DNA of 64,000 nt from Bradyrhizobium canariense (GTDB lineage: Bacteria; Pseudomonadota; Alphaproteobacteria; Rhizobiales; Xanthobacteraceae). The notes beneath the pieces were generated by a model. The model did not search any database and was not told the DNA's origin. It was given only the letters and a program-made list of their open reading frames with translations. The stretch covers positions 7,095,001-7,159,000 of the forward strand of contig NZ_LT629750.1 of assembly GCF_900105125.1 (NCBI RefSeq), written 5' to 3'. The position numbers and the translations under genes were made by a program. Below, in pieces: positions 57,465-64,000 of this stretch (its first letter is position 1; each line of letters opens with the position of its first letter).

Positions 57465-58472
57465 ATGACGGACAAAACAAGCATCGGGCGTCGTACCTTC
57501 GTCCAGGCAATTACTGCAGCTTCCGGCGCTGCTCTGTCGTTGGCGCTTCTGTCGCAACGCGCCGCCGCTCAACCCGCTGGCAACGCCACACCGGCTAATT
57601 CCGATCACTTTGATACGGCGGAGATCAAGACCGGCGACAACACTATTTTCATCAGGCGGTACGGAAAAGGATCCCCGCTGCTCATGGTTCATGGGTTTCC
57701 TCGAACCAGCTTGATGTGGCGCTACGTGGCGCCACAGCTCGCCAGCGACCACACCGTGATTTGCGTCGATCTCCGCGGCTATGGCCGCAGCGGGGTGCCC
57801 GCGTCCGCTGAGGATCATTACCCGTATACAAAGCGAGCGATGGCGAAGGAACTTGTCGCCGTGATGGATAAACTCGGGTTCTCCAAGTTCGATCTCGTCG
57901 GACACGATCGTGGTGGTCGTGTCTCGTACCGCCTTGCGCTGGATCACCCGGAACGGGTGCAACGTCTCGCAGTGTTTGATGTCATCCCGATCTCAGAGGG
58001 GTGGGGGCACGCCGATGCAAGGTTCGCCATGACCTATTGGCCGTGGATTCTTCTCTCGCAGAAGGCCCCGCTTCCGGAAAAATACCTCCTGGGTGCGCCA
58101 GGCGCGGTATTTGACAATCCGTTTGGCCAAGGCTCGTTCGGCCCCGAAGTAAGAGCGGAGTACACAGAAATGTATCGAGATCCGGCTCGGGTGCATGCGA
58201 TCTGTGAGGAGTACCGGGCGGCCGCAACCCTGGATATCGAGCATGACAAGGAGGATCAGAAAGAATCGCGGCGTATCACCTGCCCGATGCTGCATCTGTG
58301 GTCTGCCGGCGGTCCACTCGATACCTTCTACGAACGGGATGGTGGCGCATTGGGAATCTGGCGGAAGTGGGCCGACAATGTGCATGGACAGGCCATGAAG
58401 GGAGGCCACTTTTTTCCCGAGGAAAACCCCACGGAGACAACGGAGATTCTAACCAAGTTCCTGTCGGCCTGA
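57465..58472 (+). CDS. Exported haloalkanoate-dehalogenase/epoxide-hydrolase-like alpha/beta hydrolase
   Basis: A 335-residue hydrolase with a twin-arginine signal (SIGRRTFVQAITAASGAALS, cleavage near AAAQ). Oxyanion HGFPR (76-80), nucleophile aspartate D148 in LVGHDRGGRVSYRLALDHP, and H315 in KGGHFFPEE resemble fluoroacetate dehalogenase, including R149 and R152. The halide-site pair His-Trp of that enzyme appears here as Pro193-Trp194 (TYWPWILLSQKAPLPE), so fluoroacetate may not be the substrate. RBS GAAGGAGATCACAA precedes the ATG. The periplasmic location would also be unusual. Confidence 0.8.
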   Translation: MTDKTSIGRRTFVQAITAASGAALSLALLSQRAAAQPAGNATPANSDHFDTAEIKTGDNTIFIRRYGKGSPLLMVHGFPRTSLMWRYVAPQLASDHTVICVDLRGYGRSGVPASAEDHYPYTKRAMAKELVAVMDKLGFSKFDLVGHDRGGRVSYRLALDHPERVQRLAVFDVIPISEGWGHADARFAMTYWPWILLSQKAPLPEKYLLGAPGAVFDNPFGQGSFGPEVRAEYTEMYRDPARVHAICEEYRAAATLDIEHDKEDQKESRRITCPMLHLWSAGGPLDTFYERDGGALGIWRKWADNVHGQAMKGGHFFPEENPTETTEILTKFLSA

Positions 58473-58636
58473 TCTTCGAAGGCAGGGCATTGCCTCAGGT
58501 TACGATGGCCGTGGTGATGCTAATTCATGCCTTCAGTCATGCGCGCGGATAGTTCTGCAAGCGGAGGTGCGGACAACGTTCGAACTGAGATGACGTGTGC
58601 ATGCCTCAACGCGTCATTGCGCGAAAGATCCGCGTA

Positions 58637-58924
58637 TCAGGTCTGGATATAACCTAATAGGACTCGGCTGACGCGACGCCGAGTTCCCGCGGGGCGCAGT
58701 TTCAGGTCGTCTTGCCGATTAGACCAACAGACGGCGCGAGCGCTCATGCTTGATATTTCTCTTGGCAGGGTTTCAATACCGAACCCCGCAGCTTGCTTTG
58801 CTCGATTGCCGCAGACTGCCATACCATCGTCGCCCATGGCGCGTCTCCGACCGATGAAAAGAAACGCGCAGTTTGGCCCCTTGCAGGCCCTCACCCAGGT
58901 GGCGAGTAAAGGCGAGCGAGACCG
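58637..58924 (-). pseudogene. Remnant of a CGNR zinc-finger regulator
   Basis: The minus-strand frame carries TWVRACKGPNCAFLF and, after a gap, MAVCGNRAKQAAGF, matching the C-terminal zinc finger of CGNR-family (ABATE) transcription factors. The third zinc cysteine (normally RRWC) is missing, and a stop (TAA at 58925-58927) lies eight codons upstream, so the N-terminal domain is lost. The tail after CGNR is also longer than usual. I regard it as a decayed gene. Confidence 0.45.
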
Positions 58925-58939
58925 TTAGGGGTGATCAGG

Positions 58940-59404
58940 TTATCCGACTCTGTCCTTCGAAGTGAACGCATTCGACCGACGCAGAAGCCATCCATCCACC
59001 GACAGAGGCCCGCTTCCTCCGATGACAAGTGCGGCGATGCAAGCCAGGTAGAGAAGATCGGTTTCGTACCCCGGTTGCCCGAAGTGCGCACCGCTGGGTG
59101 TGATTTCCAGGAGTTTTATGGATGAAAACCCATATTGAAGATGCACCGTGAAGATCGCGACCAGCAAAACAATGGCCATGGGAACGCTGACAATCGGAAC
59201 GAGCGCTCCGACGATGACGAACATGCCCCCGACGATCTCAGTAGCGATCGTGATCCAGGCCATTAAGTACGGCATCGGTACCCCCATGGCGTGAAGAAGA
59301 CCGGTAAAGTTATCTGGGCCACGCAGCAGCTTTGCGAACCCATGGGCGCAGAACCCATAGCCCACGATCAGCCGCAGTGGCAGCGGCGCCCAATGCGCTA
59401 TCAT
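58940..59404 (-). CDS. DoxX-family membrane protein
   Basis: A 154-residue protein with four hydrophobic segments, of the DoxX family (LPLRLIVGYGFCAHGFAKLLRGPDNFTGLLHAMGVPMP, then WITIATEIVGGMFVIVGALVP). DoxX-type proteins are linked to membrane redox or detoxification functions; the role here is unknown. The frame is open to 59488, but the ATG at 59404 fits the family N-terminus. Confidence 0.78.
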   Translation of the reverse strand: MIAHWAPLPLRLIVGYGFCAHGFAKLLRGPDNFTGLLHAMGVPMPYLMAWITIATEIVGGMFVIVGALVPIVSVPMAIVLLVAIFTVHLQYGFSSIKLLEITPSGAHFGQPGYETDLLYLACIAALVIGGSGPLSVDGWLLRRSNAFTSKDRVG

Positions 59405-59556
59405 TGGCGAGACAACAACTCGGCGATAGAGGGTTATAATGGCGGCATCATGGGCAGTGGATTTGCATCTTGCGTCGCGCGTGCTCATGCTTGCGTCTCA
59501 CGTTTCAGGGGCTCCGGAAATTGCGACGAGCTGGAAATTACTGCTCTTGATGGAAG

Positions 59557-59823
59557 TCACCGCGGGTGCGGGCCTCCGTAGTAACGCCATGGGGACCCAC
59601 CCTCGTTGGGGGCAGTTACGGGTTGCAAACGTGATGCTGTTTGATCGTAGGCGAGTGCGGAATTAAAATCGCTTCGCGCACCAGCAGTCCTGTTTTGCAC
59701 ATTCAGCCTGGCCTTACTCGGCCCATGGTTCTTATCCGTTATCGTCGAGCCTGCGAAGGCGCTCGCGGACATCGCCGCAAGCGACGAGAGAAGTGAAATC
59801 GCGAGAAGAATTGTCTTTAACAT
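59557..59823 (-). CDS. Small secreted protein of unknown function
   Basis: An 88-residue protein with a clear Sec signal (LKTILLAISLLSSLAAMSASAFAG). The mature part is only about 63 residues, polar, and ends GGSPWRYYGGPHPR. RBS GGAGCCGGACC precedes the ATG. I do not recognise the family. It could be a periplasmic or outer-surface peptide. Confidence 0.6.
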   Translation of the reverse strand: MLKTILLAISLLSSLAAMSASAFAGSTITDKNHGPSKARLNVQNRTAGARSDFNSALAYDQTASRLQPVTAPNEGGSPWRYYGGPHPR

Positions 59824-60014
59824 GGTCCGGCTCCATCAATGTATGAAGCGAGTGATTGCGCTCCTGATGATGAGTTCGGAGCAATCGTCCGGTGGTTACA
59901 GGCTCACGCTGACGTGAAACGAATCACCTTAGTTTTCGCCGCAAGAGCCCCGAAATTGGAAAAGGCGCCCGGTCACTCCGCGCCGTTGGTGGTCAACCTT
60001 CGACGCGTTTGGAG

Positions 60015-61349
60015 CTATTTGCTGTTGAAGCGGTTTTTCGGCTTGGGTAGGCCGAGACGGTCGCGGAGCGTCCCGCTTGCGTACTCTTTGCGCGTCAAGC
60101 CTCGGCGCTGCAACTCCGGCACAACGAGTTCCGCGAAGTTCAGCCAGTCGTCGGGCAGAAGCGGGAACATCAGATTGAAGCCATCCGCCGCGCCCGCCAC
60201 GTACCAAGCCTCCATCTCATCGGCGATCTCCGTTGGCGTTCCAGCCATTACTGGGCCCGTGCCCGCATTCGAAATACGCCGGGCTATTTCGCGGATGGTG
60301 AGGTTCTCCTTTGCGAAGGCCTCCAGTCTTTCCAAATTCGTCCTTTGACCATCATAGGTCGACACGTCGGGCAATGGCGGCAGGGGGCCATCAACCGGAT
60401 AGGCCGACAAGTCTATGCCGCACCAACTCGATACCAGATCCACGCCAACCCGATCGGGCACCAGTGTTTCCAGGAAGTCACGTTTCTCCTGTGCTTCACT
60501 CTTCGATTTCGCTACGATCGGCAAGATGCCTGGCAGAACTTTGAGATCGCTGGGCCGGCGTCCTACGCGCTGGAGGCGCTCATCGAAATCTTTCCGATAG
60601 CGCTGGCCTTCCTCGATCGTTCGCAACAGGGCGAAATTCAGATCGGCATGCGACGCCGCGAGCCGCTTCCCATCCTCGGATGATCCTGCTTGCACGATGA
60701 CGGGATATCCCTGAGGTGGACGCGGAACATTCAAGGGGCCTCGCACCTTGAAATACTTCCCGACGTGATCGATGCGGTGGACGCGCTTCGGATCTGCAAA
60801 GAAGCCAGACTTCTTATCAAGCAGCAACGCGTCATCCTCGACGCTGTCCCATAGGGCCTTTGTGACCTCGAGAAACTCCTCTGCACGTTCATAGCGAGAG
60901 GCGTGCTCGATATTGGCGTCGCGGCCGAAGTTCATGGCCTCTTCGTTCATACCCGACGTAACGACGTTCCAACCGAACCGGCCATTACTGAGGTGGTCGA
61001 GTGACGCAAAAGCGCGGGCGATGTTGTAGGGCTCGCTGTACGAAGCCGAAGCAGTAACAATCAAACCAATATGACGTGTCACCGCTGCAAGGGCTGCGAG
61101 CATCGTGACCGGTTCAAGCCGCGCGTTGGCATAGTGTGCGATATTGCTCTCATACGTGTCCCACATCGCCACGTGGTCAGCGACAAAAATCGTATCCATG
61201 CAGGCGGCTTCCGCGGCTTATGCCAGTTTGCGATAGTAGGAGAGATCAAAAATCTCTCGGCCCGGAGCATCCGGATGGCGCCACGACATGCGATGGTCGC
61301 CTTGCGGATTGAAGAAAAACGCGCTGAGGATCATCGGGTTCTTTTTCAT
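60015..61349 (-). pseudogene. NtaA-family flavin monooxygenase interrupted by a nonsense codon
   Basis: A full-length family member can be read from ATG 61349 (RBS GAGGAGAGAGCC): KKNPMILSAFFFNPQGDHR, SWRHPDAPGREIFDLSYYR, KLA, then TAA at 61218-61220 (codon 44), then in the same frame AAEAACMDTIFVADHVAMWDT and on to TLRDRLGLPKP. The family usually has LAQAAE here, so a single C-to-T change (CAA to TAA) explains the stop. The rest is intact for 394 residues from ATG 61199: LTASASYSEPYNIARAFASLDHLSNGRFGWNVVTSG and IVQAGSSEDGKRLAASHAD. Re-initiation at 61199 would lose the first beta-strand, so I call it a recent pseudogene. Confidence 0.78.
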
Positions 61350-61465
61350 GGCTCTCTCCTCATGTCGATGTACGGTCGATCCTGCCTGCCAGATTCGATC
61401 GGTGTTCTGCTGCTTGCGATCGAGGGATCAGTGTGCAATTCGCGCGTTCAGGAAATCGCTGATGT

Positions 61466-62119
61466 TCACGCGAGTGGCGGTCCCGCAAGCCCAGTTGGTG
61501 ATAGGCGGCTTCCGCTCACATCCGCTCCATGGCGTCCCGATTTGATTTCTGGCGCCTCTGGGCGAAGGTAAACGACGAGACAGAGGCAAATCAGAGTCAT
61601 CCCGCCGATCGGATGCTTAAGTGCAACAACAGCGGCCGACGCAAAGAGTCCGAGCGTAACCACCGAGCGAGCTCGCATCATCATTCGCGCACGGCGAGGC
61701 ACGTCCTTGCTTTGAGGCCGGTCGATGACCTCCATGCACAAAAGAATGTACGTCGCGTTCACCAAAACGAAGACGCCAGCGTAAGCGGAGACGGGAACTG
61801 CCGCGAGGTCGGTTTGCGCGATCCATGCCGTTGAGAACGGCATGAGCGAGACAGCGAACAAATGTGCAAAAGTCCCCCAAATCAAACGGCTGGTCGCGAC
61901 TTCGGCGTAGCGAAGCAGATGATGATGGTTGATCCAGACAATTGCGATGAAGAGATAGCTGACCGCGTAGCTCACCGCGGTCGGCCACAGTGATAGAAGC
62001 GCCTCAAAACTAGGAGAGTGTGGCGGCTTCAACTCAAGCACCAGGATCGTAATAATGACCGCGAACACTCCATCCGAAAATGCGCTCAGCCGATCGGGTT
62101 TCAGCTCTCGCTCAGTCAT
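61466..62119 (-). CDS. TMEM175-like (DUF1211) potassium channel protein
   Basis: A 217-residue membrane protein with about six hydrophobic segments. The family signature, R-x(3)-FSDGVFA in the first helix, is present as RLSAFSDGVFAVIITILVLELKPP; WINHHHLLRY follows in the third segment. Bacterial members form tetrameric K+ leak channels. The ATG at 62119 has AAGGGAGAGCGAG upstream; the frame is open further but without similarity. Confidence 0.85.
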   Translation of the reverse strand: MTERELKPDRLSAFSDGVFAVIITILVLELKPPHSPSFEALLSLWPTAVSYAVSYLFIAIVWINHHHLLRYAEVATSRLIWGTFAHLFAVSLMPFSTAWIAQTDLAAVPVSAYAGVFVLVNATYILLCMEVIDRPQSKDVPRRARMMMRARSVVTLGLFASAAVVALKHPIGGMTLICLCLVVYLRPEAPEIKSGRHGADVSGSRLSPTGLAGPPLA

Positions 62120-62160
62120 CTCGCTCTCCCTTAACGGTGATGTTCTCCTGCCGGTTTGGC

Positions 62161-62718
62161 CTAGCGATCTCCAGGGTTTACAATGGCCCGTTCGAACGGA
62201 TGGTATCCGCCTTGCCAATAGACGAGCGGGAAAGATCCGGCAGAGGCGCGGAGCGCGCAAACGCGACCAATGATGATGGCGTGATCATAGCGCGGAAGCA
62301 TTTCCGTGACCTCGCAATCAAAGGCGGCGAGGGCGTTCTCGAGGACGGCTGTACCAGTCAGCATCGTGGTCCATCGGGTGCCGGCATATCGAGCAGTTCC
62401 TTCGAGGCCGTCTCTTCCTGCGAAACGGTCTGCAAGTGCGTGCTCTTCGTTGCGCAACAGGTTTACGCCGAAATAAGGATGTCGCTGAAGCGCCCGCCAG
62501 GAGTCAGAGCTTTGAGCGACACAAACCAATAGTCGTGGTGGGGCCGCGCACAACGACGAGACAGAGGTGGCGGTGAACCCGGTAATGTCACTACCCTTGC
62601 CGACTGTAATCACGGCCACGCCGCCGGCCAACTCCCGCATCGCCGCGCGGAAGGAATCTGTTTCAACTTCAGCGAAAGTGCTTGCCTGGGGCATCGATGA
62701 AGCCGAAATCTGAGACAT
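62161..62718 (-). CDS. Flavin reductase family protein
   Basis: A 185-residue flavin reductase: FRAAMRELAGGVAVITVGKGSDITGFTATSVSSLCAAPPRLLVCV, YFGVNLLRNEEHALADRFAGRDG, and C-terminal YWQGGYHPF. It would supply FMNH2 to an oxygenase. The NtaA-type monooxygenase pseudogene two genes downstream on the same strand is the obvious former partner. ATG 62718 is used; 62730 is an alternative. Confidence 0.86.
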   Translation of the reverse strand: MSQISASSMPQASTFAEVETDSFRAAMRELAGGVAVITVGKGSDITGFTATSVSSLCAAPPRLLVCVAQSSDSWRALQRHPYFGVNLLRNEEHALADRFAGRDGLEGTARYAGTRWTTMLTGTAVLENALAAFDCEVTEMLPRYDHAIIIGRVCALRASAGSFPLVYWQGGYHPFERAIVNPGDR

Positions 62719-62769
62719 TGTTGAAAGCATCCCTCGTGAGTTGCATGAGCGCGAGAAGCGCCGGCTGCG

Positions 62770-63546
62770 TCAGGGCGCCCCATGTTTCTGCAGGTCGTCT
62801 CTTTCTTGAGAGGGACCAGGCCGACGGTGCTGCCCCTTGCCAAACTCCGAAGAATTTACGGATGTCTTTGGTGCGGTAACATCACCGGCGACCAATTCCG
62901 CCAGCTTCTTGAGGCCACGATGGATGTTGACCTTAACGAGAGCTGCGGATTGGCCGGTGGCGCCGGAGGCGCGTTTGATGCTGAGACCCTGCAATTTTAC
63001 CAGGCGGATCACGCTCGCTTGGGCGGGCTTCAACCGGTCAAGCAGGCCATCCACGGCGGTGGCACTTAGCGTCGCTTCTCCATGATCTTCAATCGGAATT
63101 TCGTCGTCAAGCGCCAGGGCTTTGAAGCGTGACGCGTCTCGAATCCGGTCGATCCATTTATAGCGTGCAATCGCTGCTACCCAGGCCCCGAGGGATCTCG
63201 ATGGCGCGTAGGTGTGCCGCTTGGCATGAATCGCAAGAAGGGCGTCTTGCCTCGCGTCGTCGGCCGCAGAGGGCGGAAGACGTCGCGCATAGTAGCGGCG
63301 CAGCCACACATCCAATTCTCGAAGCAACTGCTCGTAGGCTTGGCGGTCGCCAGCTTGCGCGGCAACCATAAGACAGCCCCACCGCTCGGAACGCGTGTCC
63401 CAATTTTCGGAAGGCGATGGTGTTCGTGCGGTTCGCCAAGGACAAACTTTGAAGTCGGAGGCCGAGGGCTCCAGAGTAGCCTCGCCGAGGCGTGGCGACG
63501 AGCTGAATGCTGAGGCGTCAACAGCCTTATCGTGGAGGGCGGTCAT
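62770..63546 (-). CDS. ECF-type RNA polymerase sigma factor
   Basis: A 258-residue sigma factor. Region 2 runs from about residue 65 (AYEQLLRELDVWLRRYYARRL, DDARQDALLAIHAKRHTYAPSRSLGAWVAAIARYKWIDRIRD) and region 4 from about 160 (LDRLKPAQASVIRLVKLQGLSIKRASGATGQSAALVKVNIHRGLKKL). It has unusual extra ends: about 60 residues before region 2 and 40 polar residues after region 4. The ATG at 63546 has GAGGAGCC upstream. It overlaps the receiver-domain gene by 20 bases, so the two form an operon. No anti-sigma gene is seen in the window. Confidence 0.85.
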   Translation of the reverse strand: MTALHDKAVDASAFSSSPRLGEATLEPSASDFKVCPWRTARTPSPSENWDTRSERWGCLMVAAQAGDRQAYEQLLRELDVWLRRYYARRLPPSAADDARQDALLAIHAKRHTYAPSRSLGAWVAAIARYKWIDRIRDASRFKALALDDEIPIEDHGEATLSATAVDGLLDRLKPAQASVIRLVKLQGLSIKRASGATGQSAALVKVNIHRGLKKLAELVAGDVTAPKTSVNSSEFGKGQHRRPGPSQERDDLQKHGAP

Positions 63547-63907
63547 TGGAAAGGCTCCTCTCGATATACTCAAGCAGAACGCTAGTTTCGAACGGCTTCC
63601 TCAGAAGACATTGGGCGCCGACCGAGATCGCTTCATCGTCCAAATGCGTGTCAGGCAGAGCCGTGATGAGGATTACGGGGGTCGTGATGCCTTGTTCGTG
63701 GAGCTTTCGCACGAGGTCAGGTCCGCCCATCCCGGGCATATGAACATCAGCGATGATACAGTCCGAACCGAACAGGCTGGACGTCGCCAGGAACGTCTCC
63801 GCCGAGGCATAAGGCTCGGCGCGATAGCCGACGGAGCGCATCAGATCCGCAAGGGACGAGCACAGCGCTTCGTCATCATCGATGATGGCGACGAGCGGAC
63901 TTGTCAC
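63527..63907 (-). CDS. Single-domain response regulator (FixJ-type receiver)
   Basis: A receiver domain of about 126 residues with all active-site positions: acidic D10-D12 (IIDDDEALC), phosphoacceptor D54 (IIADVHMPGMGG), T82 (LITALPD) and K104 (LLRKPF). No output domain follows. The GTG at 63907 is the best internal start; the frame stays open to the window edge, where an ATG lies at 64000, so the N-terminus is uncertain. Overlap with the sigma-factor gene suggests a phosphorelay input to it. Confidence 0.82.
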   Translation of the reverse strand: MTSPLVAIIDDDEALCSSLADLMRSVGYRAEPYASAETFLATSSLFGSDCIIADVHMPGMGGPDLVRKLHEQGITTPVILITALPDTHLDDEAISVGAQCLLRKPFETSVLLEYIERSLSNDRPPR

Positions 63908-64000
63908 CGAATGGAACCTCGCCAGATCCGCGAAATCCTGGCAACGCGACGGGGGGAAGACGCTATCCCCAGTGAGGCTGAGCTGCTGATTGTTAGGCAT

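Noticed and set aside
58746..58928. Plus-strand open frame over the CGNR remnant
   Set aside because: It has no family match; the minus strand carries the recognisable CKGPNC/CGNRAK pattern.
61199..61201. ATG 61199 as the genuine start of the monooxygenase
   Set aside because: It has no ribosome-binding site, and the 43 codons before the TAA plus the six after it match the family N-terminus in the same frame, so the gene originally began at 61349.

Overview
This is a 64 kb, GC-rich, gene-dense bacterial window. The gene repertoire (several NitT/TauT-type importers, RutR-like TetR regulators, NtaA-type flavin monooxygenases, a CoxMSL-type molybdenum hydroxylase, and an amidase/urease locus with a fused gamma-beta urease subunit) fits a soil alphaproteobacterium of the Bradyrhizobium/Rhodopseudomonas kind. 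That placement comes from gene content and coding style only. No rRNA, tRNA, CRISPR array or intact insertion sequence was seen.

Region 1 (1 to about 25.2 kb) is a catabolic island. It has three NitT/TauT-type ABC importers (4211-7061, 15127-18980, 22488-25148), the second with two different binding proteins in one operon. Between them lie a dihydroorotate-dehydrogenase-like enzyme, two metal- or serine-dependent hydrolases, an aspartate-dehydrogenase-like enzyme, an aldehyde dehydrogenase, a cupin, a three-subunit molybdenum hydroxylase, and an NtaA-type monooxygenase with its flavin reductase. Three related TetR regulators are interspersed. Promoters carry TetR-type palindromes. Three of these (10166, 10309, 15054) share the half-site layout GTTGAC-N6-GTCAAC, close to the RutR operator. 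The set looks like uptake and stepwise oxidation of one or more N-containing (possibly heterocyclic) or sulfonated compounds; the substrate is not known.

Region 2 (25.2-38.0 kb) holds a SnoaL-like/FAD-oxidoreductase pair, a TauE/SafE permease, a MocR-type regulator divergent from a YtcJ-like amidohydrolase, a CobW-type metal-chaperone GTPase overlapping that amidohydrolase, and a complete Dpp/Nik-type ABC importer.

Region 3 (38.2-52.5 kb) is the highlight. One same-strand run encodes the amide sensor AmiC, the ANTAR antiterminator AmiR, a five-gene Urt-type importer, the aliphatic amidase AmiE, a MetX-like hydrolase and a full urease set (ureE, ureF, fused ureAB, ureC, ureG, ureD). Immediately after the amiR stop codon I can read a dual-hexaloop RNA (two 11-bp stems with A-x-x-G-x-x loops) followed by a strong intrinsic terminator. 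This is the expected target of AmiR and would put amide import, amide hydrolysis and probably urea hydrolysis under one antitermination switch. A CbbQ/CbbO-type MoxR-VWA pair converges on the urease genes.

Region 4 (55.7-64 kb) is looser, with signs of decay. It has a relic C-terminal fragment of an alpha/beta hydrolase beside an intact paralogue that lacks the nucleophile serine, a CGNR zinc-finger remnant, and an NtaA-type monooxygenase broken by an in-frame TAA. It also holds a Tat-exported dehalogenase-like hydrolase, a DoxX protein, a TMEM175-like channel, a flavin reductase, an ECF-type sigma factor and an overlapping receiver-domain protein at the edge.
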